A stretch of 64,000 nt of DNA from Yponomeuta sedellus (Eukaryota; Arthropoda; Insecta; Lepidoptera; Yponomeutidae). The translations under genes and the position numbers were made by a program. Below, one piece after another: positions 41,943-53,719 of this stretch. Every line of letters begins with the position of its first letter. The first letter of the stretch is position 1. The stretch is from NCBI GenBank assembly GCA_934045075.1, contig OW203722.1, positions 20,994,986 through 21,058,985 of the forward strand, given 5' to 3'. The notes beneath the pieces are model-generated. The model made no database searches. It saw only the letters and a program-made list of their open reading frames with translations, and was not told the origin of the DNA.

Positions 41943-42390
41943 AAAAACCTATTTAGAGGCTAAAAATTTCACCCATGCCGGGATTCGAACCCGCAACCTC
42001 TGGCACGGATAGCCGTGCTAAGGAACAGGTTTTTAAATTTGTTCCTTAGCACGGGTTAGTGCATTAAAAATAAAAATAGTGTAATCATGTGGGTACAGTG
42101 ATATCGTTCCGATGTTAAACCTAACTGCAAAGTAGGTAGTCAGGGCTGTAAGTAATGCAATTTGCTTAAGTCAGATGTCGCTGCCTGTACGTAATACAGA
42201 GAATAGTGTAAAGAGGTTCGAAATTTCACTGATGCCGTGAGTCGCCCATTGGCTCAATTGGTAGAGCGCTGGCACGGATAGCCAGAGGTTGCGGGTTCGA
42301 ATCCTGGCATGGGTGAAATTTTTAGCCTCTAAATAGGTTTTTAAATTTGTTTCTTAGCACAGGTTAGTGCATTAAAAATAAAAATAGTGT
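41943..42390. mobile_element. Family A SINE, rearranged copy with TSD
   Basis: TSD AATATATTTTATTT at 41929-41942 and 42391-42404. The left end and a cut minus core (41970-42004) are followed by a scrambled join (CACGGATAGCCGTGCTAAGGAACAGG, in two parts, mixing core and tail), then a full leader, plus core 42243-42315 and tail. The join shows internal template jumps. Confidence 0.85.
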
Positions 42391-42404
42391 AATATATTTT
42401 ATTT

Positions 42405-43057
42405 ATCAATACACTTGCCATATTATCCTAATGCACATATTTCACAAATATAATTTAGGCACAAATTAAGTCTAATGGATTGTAACGTCGGTGTCTGTAC
42501 TAGTATAAAATACTGTATGACAGACACCAGCGCCTTCCACCCGCTAGACGTAGCTGCTTAAATTACGTATATTCCAGTTTGATTTATGAAACAATATAAC
42601 TGTCGTGTCTACGTTACAACAAAAGTAATAACTATAAACAATCAAAGTTTAATACCTAAGAGCAGAAAAACAATAACAAACCTATTTAATGGATGTTAGG
42701 AGTTGCTCGGTACAATCATATGACAATTTCTGCAACCAGTCCTTGATTACGACCCTACACTTTGCCAGGTTGAGTGAATATAATTATGTTGTTTTGTCTA
42801 TGTGTTTTATTATAAAGTATTTTTTCACTAAGCCTATTACATGCCACTGCCGGGTATATGCCTTCTCTGAGCGAGAGAGTATTAATTACCACTCGTGCGC
42901 ACAGCTTATCGGTAATTTCAACGCAAGGTAAGTTTTCACCCGTTTACTTGATAGACCGGAGATTTTCTACAGTAATATTTGATTATTTGTCGATTAATAT
43001 TATTATTATTATTTATATTAATTCTTTATCGCACTAATTCTATGAGTGAATGCAAAA
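42405..43057. other. No gene; family H trace and small hairpin
   Basis: GGTGTCTGTACTAG..GACAGACACC near 42490-42530 is a hairpin. A minus family H trace lies at 42850-42935 (GCCTTCTCTGAGCGAGAG, CTCGTGCGCACAGC). Confidence 0.35.
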
Positions 43058-43391
43058 GGGTAGCGCGTCTGCCTACAATGCAAGAGGTCCTGAGGCTACA
43101 TAAAAAAAAATTAGGTGGTTAACTGAAGTTTAAAGACGTCGTCATCGATGTACACCCTTTATATTTTTTACATTTACATTGCTTCTGGCCCCACACTAGG
43201 ATACCCTGTGTAGTGGGAACCAGAAACTGGGTTTTTTTACCCAGCTGGGGTTTGAACCCGGCTGGAAAAAAAACCCAGGTCTTGGCGGTTTATATGTTTG
43301 TGATGTCGTTGTTTGTGGTTCTCGCGACACAGGGTATCCTAGTGTGGGGCCAGAAGCAATGTATGTGCTTGTATGTAAATGTTATGTTATT
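43058..43391. mobile_element. Family B SINE, inverted partial copies
   Basis: A head scrap (43058-43093, GTAGCGCGTCTGCC) is followed by a minus-strand tail part (43168-43258) facing a plus-strand copy (43250-43391) across a TTTTTTTACCCAGC..GCTGGAAAAAAAA loop. The pair forms a hairpin similar in layout to the inverted family A copies. Confidence 0.65.
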
Positions 43392-43435
43392 TGCAGAATA
43401 AGCAGGAGTAAGCCTACTCCAACTAAATAAATGTG

Positions 43436-43490
43436 TCCCTGGCATCGTCCGAGTGGTCCCTTCAACCATCTAGTGTGAGTGAAGGTGGCA
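43436..43490 (+). mobile_element. Family D SINE, 3' fragment
   Basis: GTCCGAGTGGTCCC and CATCTAGTGTGAGTGAAGG match the 3' part of the family D copy at 12642-13040. Confidence 0.6.
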
Positions 43491-43790
43491 TTAGATGCCG
43501 AAGAAATCTTATCGTCACGTAGATGCCAAGGCCAAAACATGCAACTTTACTTTGCTTTGCAACTTTACGTTTAATTAAAGACTTAATGAAAAATAAACTT
43601 GTTAGTAAAGCAAATGAGGCAATTGCCGCCACAATTCAACGTTGTCGCATCTTTTTAACATCTATAGGCACTCATGAAAAGCATGTAAAAACAAAATTAT
43701 TAATGTGATACGAAAAGTTTGTTTTTATGTCTTTAACCTTAGGTGGCATTGCAAAGATAACTTCACAAATGAATTTAGAAAATTGCTACA
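43491..43790. other. No gene recognised
   Basis: A 61-codon frame at 43523-43708 has no motif I know. Confidence 0.3.
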
Positions 43791-44036
43791 TGCTGGGATT
43801 CAAACCCGACCGCCGGATTGAGAAGCCGGTGTTCTACCGCTCCGTTACCAGATTTCTAACTAATCTCACTAACTGTGAAGGAAAACTTCGTGAGGAAACC
43901 TGAGTGTCTGAGGTGATTTACTAACCTGAGCGCTTGAAATTGCCTATCCGCGGTGGGCACGCGTGGAAATTAAGCCCATGCTCTCTCTTTTTGAGAGGAG
44001 GCTTGTTCTCTGCAGTGGGACGTATATTGGCTATTT
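43791..44036 (+). mobile_element. tRNA-like scrap (minus) joined to family H SINE (plus)
   Basis: 43791-43857 read on the minus strand resembles a tRNA-like head (CGGAGCGGTAGAACACC, GGTTTGAATCCCAGC). From 43858 the plus-strand family H body runs through GAAGGAAAACTTCGTGAGG, GGTGGGCACGCGTGG and CTCTCTTTTTGAGAGG to GTGGGACGTATATTGGC. Confidence 0.6.
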
Positions 44037-44100
44037 AAAAAAAAAACTATTGTGATTAACCGATGTTTAAAGGACGGCACCTTAAATCGACGTAAACCCT

Positions 44101-44282
44101 TTACATTTTTGACATTTGCATTGCTTCTGGCCCCTCACCATAATAATCTGTGTCGTGGGAACCAGAAACAGCGACATCATAAACGTGTAAACATCCAAGA
44201 TCTGGGTTTTTTTTTTCCACCCGGGGTTTGAACCCGAGACCTCTCGCGTGGCAGGTGCGCTACCGCTGCGCCACATAGGTCA
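44101..44282 (-). mobile_element. Family B SINE
   Basis: Minus-strand head TGGCGCAGCGGTAGC and GGTTTGAACCCGAG with a few bases missing in the anticodon region, A run, body and CAAATGTCAAAAATG tail. Confidence 0.75.
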
Positions 44283-44290
44283 ACGGAGGT

Positions 44291-44503
44291 GTATGTCCCC
44301 ACTGCTGGGGCACGGTTCTTTTTTCTTTGTCACGTTCTGCATCGCAGGAAGGTTAGGCCATACTCCACCGGGGCCAAGTCCGGGTTGGTGGAGGATTGTA
44401 AGACAGTGGCTGCATTTACTGTCAGAAATTATCATGCCGCCTTAATGACAGCCATTACATGACAGCCGCCACCAACGACTTAACGTGCCTTGGGAAGCAC
44501 GGA
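44291..44503 (-). mobile_element. Family E SINE, 3' half
   Basis: Minus-strand copy from TATGTCCCCACTGCTGGG to CATTACATGACAGCC and CCACCAACGACTTAACG. The 5S-like head is missing. Confidence 0.7.
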
Positions 44504-45144
44504 AGTTTAAAGACGAGCAATAAGCAAAGCAAAGTTATTCTTGGCAACACAGTGGGATCTAATCTAGACACGAAAGGTTCAGAAAAAGCGGTCCGGCACG
44601 TTATGAATTTTGTCTATGACGGGGCTAGCTCACTCCTTTAGATTCTTATTATTTTTAGATTCAATGATACTAAAAACTCTTAGCGATAAGACCGCCAATT
44701 GACCGACATTACTTAGATTTAAGAAATCATGGTTGTAATATTTTTCTGGTTGTGCAATAAAGTGTTCTCTGTAAACGGTTATATTTATAAAATCACGAAT
44801 TCTTAAAACACTTCTCAGCGGCAGTTTGAATAGTCTAAGTTAAAGGGAAGAACTTATCCGCAGATTATTTTAAAGTTAGTTTTCCATTCTTTCGATTGGC
44901 ATCATAAAAGTAAGGGTGTTTTTTTTAATTTAAGTCGGTTCGATCCCCAGACAGGGCAAGTAATTTTTTGAAAATCTTTGAATGCAGAATTACTAACTTT
45001 TAAAAATAACATAAAGTCTTCTTTCAGCAAAATACCCTATCTACGATATTTAAGGTACTTTCCCTTCATGGCCCATAACTTTGGGACGCCCTGTATATGA
45101 AAAGTGAAAAAAAATTTATTCAGGTGAATGTACATAATTATAAC
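44504..45144. other. No gene; retroelement ends
   Basis: GTGCAATAAAGTGTTCTC at 44753 is the recurring non-LTR 3' end. GGTTCGATCCCCAGAC near 44938 is a T-arm scrap. No frame is supported. Confidence 0.4.
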
Positions 45145-45944
45145 GGGTGTTAAAGAACCGCAGCCGGATCGGTAAATCACGCATTCCCTACATCAAAACG
45201 AACATTTTTTGTTTGGCACCATGTTTGGGGATTTAACGGTTTACGAGATATTGAGGTGCAAAGTCGAGACTTTTTTTTACTTTTTTTTCAGAAATAGAAC
45301 AAGATTCGTATAAACAATATTTCTCCCATAGAAACTCCATGTGAATTATCAATATTTCAAAACAAAAATTGACTTTGAAATTTCACCGCGCAATAGTTCG
45401 CAACCCCTTCAAATGTTCCATGCCTTACATAAACATAGCTACGCAACTATCGCACGCTCGCTTGCCCGCGGCAATTAACCCGGCCGCTATCAGGTGTTTT
45501 GTTTGAGGTCTGCCGCGGTCGCGCTCGCCACTGGGGTTCCTTGACCCGGGCCGAACGGACGCGCGCGCACGTAGGTAGGTGGACTCCGAGATACCCCATT
45601 TCGTTCGATTGACCGACGTATCCCGTGTGTAGTGAGAGCTATCAATTTTTTTTTACATTACGCCAATATCCATGACGTATGTCACTCTTCGGTACGAAGC
45701 CATCAAATCGGGAATAATAATAATGCTGCAGGTCTACAACGACCACAGTGTTTTCCAATTTTGCCATCATTTTGGTTTTTAATGTCAGGAGAATCGGGTT
45801 CATACATTGTTGTAAAAATTTTAAACTTACACCATCGTGTTTGTCCATTTAACGAGATGGCGTAGGTACTTGAAGTTACTACGAATACCAACCACAAAAA
45901 ATACTTCGCTCCACGACTTAACTAAGGCTACCTACCACACGCCG

Positions 45945-46880
45945 GCCGAGCGGCGCTGCAGACGGCGCTACACGAAGTACCTAGGTACCTACCACACAAG
46001 TCGCTCCTGCTCCCCGGCCGGGCGGCGCTGCAGACGGCGAAGCGCACTACACGAAGTACCTACCACACACACGCCTTAAGTACTGCTCGCCGGCCGAGCA
46101 GCGCTGCAGACGGCGAAGCGCGCTTCACGAAGTACCTAGGTACCTACACACACACACCGCACCGGTGCTGCTCGCCGGCCGAGCAGCGCTGCAGACGGCG
46201 AAGCGCGCTACACGAAGTACCTACCTACCACACACACGCCTGCCGAGCAGCGCTGCAGACGGCAGAGCGCGCTACACGAAGTACCTACCTACCACACACA
46301 CGCCTGCCGAGCAGCGCTGCAGACGGCGAAGCGCGCTACACGAAGTACCTACCTACCACACAAACGCCTGCCGAGCAGCGCTGCAGACGGCGAAGCGCGC
46401 TACACGAAGTACCTACCTACCACACACACGCCTGCCGAGCAGCGCTGCAGATGGCGGAGCGCGCTTCACGAAGTACCTACCTACCACACACACGCCTGCC
46501 GAGCAGCGCTGCAGACGGCAGAGCGCGCTTCACGAAGTACCTACCTACCACACACACGCCTGCCGAGCAGCGCTGCAGATGGCGGAGCGCGCTTCACGAA
46601 GTACCTACCTACCACACACACGCCTGCCGAGCAGCGCTGCAGATGGCGGAGCGCGCTTCACGAAGTACCTACCTACCACACACACGCCTGCCGAGCAGCG
46701 CTGCAGATGGCGGAGCGCGCTTCACGAAGTACCTACCTACCACACACACGCCTGCCGAGCAGCGCTGCAGACGGCAGAGCGCGCTACACGAAGTACCTAG
46801 GTACCTACACAGACACCGCACCGGTGCTGCTCGCCGGCCGAGCGGCGCAGCAGACGGCGGAGCGCGCTGCACACCGTGAT
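45945..46880 (+). repeat. GC-rich minisatellite, 64-bp unit, ~15 copies
   Basis: The units contain GCCGAGCAGCGCTGCAGACGG, in parts, then AGCGCGCTACACGAAGTACC and TACCACACACACGCC. Starts in the regular middle part are exactly 64 bp apart (for example CGCTGCAGAC at 46251, 46315 and 46379). Edge units are longer and carry GGTACCTAGG and CACACCGCACCGGTGC variants. Its open frames repeat HTRLPSSAADGGARF or similar and are not likely genes. Confidence 0.9.
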
Positions 46881-47570
46881 ATAGCGGCGGTGGCAACAAG
46901 AAACAGCCGCTCCTGCCACGCAGCAATACATAATATCGTTGTTAGGTAATCTAGAATCGTGTTATAAGAAACTAGCCAAGTGCTAGTTAAACTCGCGTAC
47001 AGAGGGTTCCGTACAATAAGTAATCTGTGATTTGGCGGTGATGTGGATCTAGTGTCTGACTTGCACTTGGTCGTTTTTTATTACTTGTTATACAAAATAA
47101 GCCCTTTAATCATATTCAGTTTTACGACTGTATGTATACCTAACCGTTCTTACGATACAGCAAAAAGAAGAAATTAATGTGTTTTGTATGGCGCTCCACC
47201 TTAATTTTTAATATTTTGTACATTTTATTATTATTATTAATCGGCAATGTTAACAATTCAATTCAATTTATTTCAACGTAAAGAATTTACATTCTGTTTG
47301 CTGAATGTCAAAGTACAATGTAACATGAAAGTGAATGCCGCTGCCTTCGGGCCGTAGTGTAGTGGAGAAAAAGGTAGCGGGAAAAAACTCCACCACAACA
47401 CATTGCTTGTAAAAGTTTCAACCGCCTAAGTATTACGGTTCCAAAGATAGGGTAGGACAGACAGAAAGGCAGACGGACCGACAGACGAACAGACCGGCGG
47501 CGGAGACAGAATAATAGGGTCCCGTTTTAGGAATATCTCGGGAACAGGAACCCTAAAAACAATACCGAGC
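46881..47570. repeat. Family F fragments and unremarkable sequence
   Basis: 46975-47015 (AGCCAAGTGCTAGTTAAAC, GAGGGTTCCGTAC) is the family F start. 47450-47565 (AGACGGACCGACAGACG, AGGGTCCCGTTTTAGG, GGAACCCTAAAAA) is its end. The middle is replaced by unrelated sequence. Confidence 0.55.
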
Positions 47571-48350
47571 CAAGCGAAAACAAGCCGAGGCGCGGGCGAC
47601 TCAAACGAAAATCCTTTTGACCGCCCTTATGAGACCGCTGAGGATATGAGAGCATGATTATCGCGGTTTTTGATGACCTGAAGCGAGCTAGCACGGAAAG
47701 GGCTGTCACAACTGGTTCACCGTCAGACGTTGCGCTGGGCGCGCGTTTGCCTTCATGTAAACGGTCGCTAGTATCTTGTCCGTGCTGAGCGGCCTGTTCC
47801 TGACGAAGACACAGACGTCGAGTAAGTACCTAGATATTATTTATCCTACTCAAATGTGCTTTAGACATTTTTACGCTTCAAATTTACTTCTCAAACTACA
47901 CCACATACATCTTACCGGCTGCCGCTGCCCACTACAACAGCAACGTCTTTGCAGGACGACTGTGGTGGCTGTGGGTACGTAATAGCAAAATAGCTCTTAA
48001 CGTGGAACGTTGGGTAACTTTTATAATAATAAATAAACTCTGGAACGACTTTAGGTGTGGTTTTAAAATTGGATAAAAACGGATAAGCAGGTAAAAAGTC
48101 AGATCTGGTCAAAGGGTAAAGTAGTAGTGGTGAAAAATGAGGGAAATCGAAGAATGTGTGACGTAGGTACATAATTTAAAAATTTTAAAATGATAGAAAA
48201 GAAATAAAAATGGTGTGAAGAGGTTTGCACCGTTACAAACGTACAGTTATAAGTGCACCAATCAAACAAAAAGTGGCATCCTAGCGTGTCGCTGACTGTA
48301 CCTAATGTCGTTGTGTTTCTACTTGTTACAAAAACGTGTACTAAACGGGT
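47571..48350. other. No gene recognised
   Basis: A CGTCGAGTAAGTACC word near 47817 resembles a splice donor, but no coding frame supports an exon. Confidence 0.3.
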
Positions 48351-48661
48351 GCGGCCACGGCCCGGACGACCGAATTGAGACGGACGCGGGACGAATGAGT
48401 GAGTGAGTGAGACCGAATCGAGCTCGCGGTCGCCGTTACCTACGTCGGCACTTTGCCGCCGCCGCCGCCGCCCGCCGCCTGAGCGTCGTTCGTCGTACGA
48501 TTATTGCACGCGATTGCGTTTCATTGCGCGCTAGTAGAAAGTATTTATTTTGATACCTAAAAAATTAAAATGGTATCCCAGTGGTATTGTTTGGTTAAAT
48601 TATCTTAATGTGTTGTCCAATATGGCTACGTTACGGCTCTGGCGGCAGTTCTTTAACACCC

Positions 48662-49919
48662 TGTATGTTATGAACACGACATTAATCTATTTCTGAATAA
48701 ATGAATTATGAGTGGAAGATATTAAGAAATTACTTCGCTTACCATCAGGCGTGTCTGGGGCAAGTGTGAACCTGCCTTAGTTTAAAAAAAATCAAGACGT
48801 AATTTACAACGAACGAAATGGATGGAGTTGAAACGGCTCGATGAAAATGTCCAAGATCAGAATGAAATGGCATGCCTCGGGGAAGGCTTATGTCTAGCAA
48901 TAGAGGAATATGGGCTCATGAATTGTATAATATTAGAGGTCGCTACTAATGGTTCTCATAGATATATTAAATGGGTGTAATCGCGATTATTTGTTAGGTC
49001 AAACGTTATTACCTTATTTCCCGACGTTTTGGCAGCGTTACAGTTGCCGTGGTCTCGGGTAGACTGAAGTGGCGAGTACAGTCAATTATTGTGGGTCACT
49101 TTTAGTTTTTACATGTCACTCTCATAGAGTCAAATTTTTGTCGAGATGTTATAGGATAGTGAATTTAAAAAAAGCAAACTAATGTGTTCTAAAGCTAAAG
49201 TAAAGGGGCGTTCATTTTGCTATGGCTCTTAAAACAAACAAAAATCATTATGTATTTATTCGTGACGCATCTGTACTTGTTCTCCCACATAATCTTTGCC
49301 AAAGACAAATCTTATCCGGGAGGGCCAGAGATATGTATTACTACGTGACCAGCTAAAGGGCCGCTCAGAAATAATAAACGAAATGGAAATATAAAAGGGC
49401 CGAAATATCTCTGGCTACTGAGATTTTTAGGTGGGTCACTTTTTTTAGGAGTACTGTTTATTAGTCAAGTGTTTGAAAGATTTTCTTTTATATCATACAC
49501 AGCATTTATCCTACACCAGAAACGACTGTAAAGTTGGCGGTCGTATCGCTAAGAGCGACCTCTTCCAGACAACTTTTGGATGGAGTATAGTCGGTAGGTG
49601 CATGTACACATATAATTAAATCGAAACTATCAAGTACTTAACGAACGCAAGTAGATTTAAGAAACTGAATTACTTTTAAAACCGTATGTTACATATAAAT
49701 ATTGTAGTAGAATATTTTGGTGTCGTTACCCAAAATGAACGAACTGTTCTGGAACTTGGCACTGACTCCAACATATATTATACTTCTACAATACCAACAC
49801 GTATATGTATTTGGAATTTAGAGGTATTATTAGTTTAAATTATATCTGCGTTTTAGTGCCTTATTGTACTTAGCTCGGATTTTATTTTAATATTTCTATT
49901 TTACGATATTTTGTGAATA
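48662..49919. other. No gene recognised
   Basis: A CCGACGTTTTGGCAGCG..TGGTCTCGGGTAGACTG block at 49020-49065 is related to the centre of the 22.8-kb foldback. Nothing else is named. Confidence 0.35.
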
Positions 49920-50072
49920 GATACATACATACATACATACATACATACATACATCATACATACATACATACATACATACATACATACATACATACATACA
50001 TACATACATACATACATACATACATACATACATACATACATACATACATACATACATACATACATACATACA

Positions 50073-50106
<34 letters not shown>

Positions 50107-50198
50107 CATACATACATACATACATACATACATACATACATACATACATACATACATACATACATACATACATACATACATACATACATACATACATA
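49920..50198 (+). repeat. (TACA)n microsatellite
   Basis: About 280 bp of tetranucleotide, broken only by CATCATAC near 49954 and TATATACA near 50101. The frames on either strand (YIHT or CMYV repeats) are not genes. It lies 200 bp from a non-LTR 3' end that elsewhere (56.3 kb) runs directly into the same repeat. Confidence 0.95.
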
Positions 50199-50239
50199 AC
50201 CACACGCCTGCGCCTGTACATTCCTGCCATACAGGACGT

Positions 50240-50380
50240 GTAAGATAAGAAGATAAGACAAGAATATTCTTTATTGTGTATCGGAAAAAAATACATATAA
50301 AACTTAGGAAAAGTAAAACAATCACAATATTTTTTCGGGATGACAAAAAATTAGATAAATAAAGTTACTAAAATCTTACA
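50240..50380 (-). repeat. Retroelement 3'-end trace
   Basis: AAGAATATTCTTTATTGTG (minus: CAATAAAGAATATTCTT) is a polyadenylation-type end also seen at 21.7 kb. Confidence 0.45.
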
Positions 50381-50389
50381 CAAACACAC

Positions 50390-50612
50390 ATACATAACCT
50401 CACGCCTGTGTCCCAGAGGGGTAGGCAGCGACCAGGGACTGCCACTTGCCACGATCCTGACAGATCACCTTCGCTTCATCAACGTTCATAAATCGTTGCA
50501 TGCACGCACGCCGGTTCCGGGTACTCTTTATCTTTCCCTTTGCCAATACATCCCCTATTTGGTCGATGTATGCCTGGGACGTCCTTTACCAGCCCTTGTG
50601 ACTAGATAATGT
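50390..50612 (-). pseudogene. Non-LTR ORF C-terminal fragment (same family as 56.0 kb)
   Basis: On the minus strand it encodes the same GDVLAKGKIKSTRNRRACM and N.DEAK.ICQDRGK segments as 55983-56325, and ends SGTQA* then GGTTATGTATGTG. The upstream RT is absent. Confidence 0.7.
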
Positions 50613-51283
50613 GACCTTAATAATCATGCTTGCCCATAGTGGATTTTTAAGGGACTCATTACCAAGACAATAAATTGTGTATTTTGACTTCAATTTTGGA
50701 TTCATAGGTACAACGGTAACTTACATCTACGTGTTTTTGAGGTAGTTGTGTTTTGACTCTTTATTTTCTTAGCGTAGCTAGTGATAATAAAATTATACGT
50801 TCAAAGGTGCCTTAGATCTGGCTGTTCTTAAGCTGGTCATCATCAGACTTTCAAATCTTCGGCTGTAGAAAGTGACAGTAAAAGTGAAACACTTGACTTA
50901 AAACTGCATATTTTTATGTGGAATAGAACCTTAGAACTTCTCAAGAACGACAATCGACCTGACGATCTTCGAAACAATGTCCTCCAGAGACCAGAGAATG
51001 AGTTACTGATAATATTTGTTAACAAAGTGTTTGTGGCATCGAAACTTATCATAATATTTTTTGCCTTAAAATTTTTAGTTTTCCATTTCCATTTCTGAAA
51101 ATCTACACCAAAAGATCACCATATTACCTTTGAACTTATTTTACGCTACATTTTATGGAACATATATCTATTACTAAAAGATGGGCCCCATTAGGTCTTA
51201 TTTGCTGCTGTCTATCGAAGAGTTCTGTCCTCCATCTCTGATGAAATCTTAACCAAATTAACATGAGTATTAGTCTCATATGA
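50613..51283. other. No gene recognised
   Basis: Overlapping frames at 50843-51098 on both strands have no known motif. Confidence 0.35.
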
Positions 51284-51645
51284 TGATATCAACCCTTTGT
51301 TTGCCCCCACTGCTGGGCCACATATATCTTCCTGCATCACAGGAAGGTTAGGCCATACTCCACCACGGGGGCTAAGTCCGGTTTGGTGGAGGATTGTAAG
51401 ACAGTGGCGGGCCTTACTGTCAGAAGTTATCAAGCCGCCCATAAGGCCTCTGACATGGCTTAACGACTGCCATTATATGACAGCCAGCACCAACGGCTTA
51501 GCGTGCCTTGCGAAGCACGGAAGCGCTCGGAAAAATGCCACTAGCGGTAGTCACGGTACGCTCACCCATCCTGTACCTGACCGCGCCTGTTGAGTCTTAA
51601 CCAAGTGATTGATTCCAATCACTCGGTTCGAGGCCACGAGCGCTT
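51284..51645 (-). mobile_element. Family E SINE, full length
   Basis: Minus-strand copy: 5S-like head CGAACCGAGTGATTGGAATC at its right end, TTAAGACTCAACAGGCGCGG, GCTTGTGCT-type body, and 3' end ACAAAGGGTTGATATC at the left. No convincing TSD. Confidence 0.8.
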
Positions 51646-52386
51646 CTATGTTTTATCTCACATTAACTATGTGACATATATGTGGCATTAAAACAAAATG
51701 TGTCTTTGTCTTGAAATCGGTTTAAAAGGTGAATTTCACCGAGAACCTGCCCCTGTTTTTGGCTCAGATGAAGGGCTAAGCCGTGTCACCTATAAAACTG
51801 TACTTACTGGCCCTAAGCTGGCGTGTAGGTATGTAAATCCTGAAACAGCTTTCCTTTCACACCTTATCTTGCATGAGCACTCATTATTGATCGGGTCATA
51901 TTACGTACTTGGACTTAGAGCGCCGTCGGGCTTATGTACGAGTACCTGCCTATCATGTGAAGCTCAGTCCGGGGAGAAGGAACCAAGTATTTTCAAACCC
52001 GTGAAATTTTTTTCAAACTTTTTAACTTGTGGAAGTCCAAGTAGGATGGAACTCTTTATGAAAAGTTTTACGTCAGACGTGACAGATAGTTTTTCCATGT
52101 CTGTTCTATTGATACGCTTGTAATAAAATATTCTCTTCCCGAAATATTGTAGCTGAAAATCAGTATAATATCTACTTATTTAAAGTAGGTACCATTATAC
52201 TGAGATACGGCCTTTTTGAGCGTATGTGGCACACCCACATACGGCCTAAAATGCCGTATAGAACTCGATGCATGTGAGTAAGTTTGTAAGATAAAGCTGT
52301 ATATTGTACTTAAACTATTTTATGTAATTATTTTTTATGTGATGCTTTATGTGTGTGTCTTTAAGCAAAAGTAAATGATGTATCTA
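51646..52386. other. No supported gene; chance frame and hairpin
   Basis: The longest non-repeat frame of the window (51698-52123, 141 codons) lies here, with no recognisable domain. A hairpin with GCGTATGTGG/CCACATACGG arms is at 52205-52258. Confidence 0.3.
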
Positions 52387-52496
52387 TCCATCCATCCATC
52401 CATCCATCCATCCGTCCGTCCGTCCGTCCGTCCGTCCGTCCGTCCGTCCGTCCGTCCGTCCGTCCGTCCGTCCGTCCATCCATCCATCCATCCATC
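52387..52496 (+). repeat. (CCAT)n(CCGT)n(CCAT)n compound microsatellite
   Basis: A block of CCGT units sits between two short CCAT blocks. The symmetric arrangement suggests one T/C-type change spread by slippage. Confidence 0.9.
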
Positions 52497-52774
52497 TACG
52501 GTGAAAATCTGTTTTCGTTCATCTTACCCCTTCTATCTTCCTGGCTAGCGAATTCTGTAACTCTTCATTCATTACACACATCCGCCTGCCTCAAACTTGT
52601 CAAGGATCCGTTGATTTTTTTCTCAAACTTGCTCAGCATGGTTTTGCAAGGTTTATGTTTTATTTGCGGCATAGCTAAATGAAATTTTGCTATCCTCTAA
52701 TATGACTTTATCTAATATTTTTTCATTTTTCCGTCAATATTACATACTCGTATAGTTAATCACATCACATCACA
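52497..52774. other. No gene recognised
   Basis: Short ATCACATCACATCACAC run just before the Helitron-like piece. Confidence 0.3.
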
Positions 52775-52978
52775 CTTCACACTAATATTATAAAGGCGAA
52801 AGTTCGTGAGTGTGTATGTTTGTTACTTGTTCGCGTCTAAATTGCTGGAGCGATTTTGATAAAGTTTGGTATGGAGTTAGCTGACAGCCTGAATTAACAC
52901 AACGGCTACGTTTTACTGCGGGAAAATACTTTATTCTCAGAGGAAAATCGATAAGCCGCGGCTGACACCGCGGGGCAG
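52775..52978 (+). mobile_element. Helitron-like non-autonomous element, truncated 3' end
   Basis: Starts CACACTAATATTATAAAGG, has GCGAAAGTTCGTGAGTG and TGGAGCGATTTTGAT, and ends near GACACCGCGGGGCAG. The GC-rich hairpin-like 3' part is typical of Helitron-like elements common in Lepidoptera; the final CTAGT is missing here. Confidence 0.6.
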
Positions 52979-53340
52979 TAAAATATACTTTAGTGCAAAT
53001 TCTCCAATTGCTGATAGACATTAAAAAAATACACGGTCCAGCACTTCCTATTTGTGAAGTCGGTTGGTATGCGAGTACAATTTTCCAATACCTACCAAGT
53101 TATTGCCTTAACAAGGTAACATATTCTCAGGATCGTTGTCTAAGTTAATGTTGAGCACCCAGGGTAGCGTTTCATAAAACTACAATCCATAGGTTATAAT
53201 GACAAGGTCGTGTATGTATACTGCGTAGTCGAGACTTTCTGTCTGTTCTGCTGAATCCGTTAAGTGATCGATATTTCAATGTACATCGAATTGTCGATCG
53301 AAAATAAACCATGAATTAACTTCTATGAAACAGGACCAGC
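52979..53340. other. No gene recognised
   Basis: No supported frame or repeat. Confidence 0.3.
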
Positions 53341-53364
53341 CTATGTAGGACGAAGACGCTAGTC

Positions 53365-53605
53365 TCTTCTTTTTTGTCTTTGCCTCCCATTATTTGGGGT
53401 CGGCTCTCCTCGTTTTTTTGCTCCAGGATTTTCTGTCCTGGTTTGTCCGCTCGGTCAACTGGGCTCCTTTGCTACCGTGGCCCACCAGATAGTTTGTAGA
53501 CGACCTCTAGCTCTTTTGATGGTTGGAATTTGTAGGGCCTGTATGACAACATGGTTTTCCTCTCGTCTCATCACGTGTCCGTACCATCTAAGCCGTGTAA
53601 GACGA
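53365..53605 (-). pseudogene. RTE-like 3' fragment
   Basis: Plus-strand words such as TCCTGGTTTGTCCGCTCGG and CATCACGTGTCCGTACCATC are characteristic, in reverse, of the C-terminal coding part of another RTE lineage. No intact frame. Confidence 0.45.
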
Positions 53606-53719
53606 GGACGCTAGTCGGACGTTTTATATGTCGACTTGTCAACAGTCGCGACTTTCCAATAAGTTATTTGCCGAATGCTGATACTTAATCGCCATGAAAC
53701 GCGTGACTCTTTATTGCCA

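Larger units (their letters stand above)
45145..48661. mobile_element. Possible 3.5-kb terminal-inverted-repeat element
   Basis: GGGTGTTAAAGAAC at 45145-45158 and its perfect complement at 48648-48661 face each other; beyond 14 bp the match weakens (CGCAGCC against TGCCGCC). Both subterminal regions are unusually GC-rich (45420-45600 and 48350-48500). The inside holds the 64-bp minisatellite and family F fragments. No transposase frame and no convincing TSD. Confidence 0.35.

Noticed and set aside
46165..46800. 211-codon frame in the 64-bp minisatellite
   Set aside because: The unit length is not a multiple of three, all frames are open because the unit lacks stops, and there is no domain or initiation context. 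A real protein cannot be excluded but nothing supports one.
47780..47840. Possible exon with splice donor near GAGTAAGT
   Set aside because: A single splice-like word without a conserved reading frame is expected by chance.
49896..50346. Long frames on both strands over the TACA array
   Set aside because: Pure tetranucleotide repeats are open in several frames by nature; no unique domain.
51698..52123. 141-codon plus-strand frame, the longest outside repeats
   Set aside because: No recognised motif, no splice or promoter context I can defend, and it lies between SINEs. Kept as a chance frame; an expressed transcript would change this.
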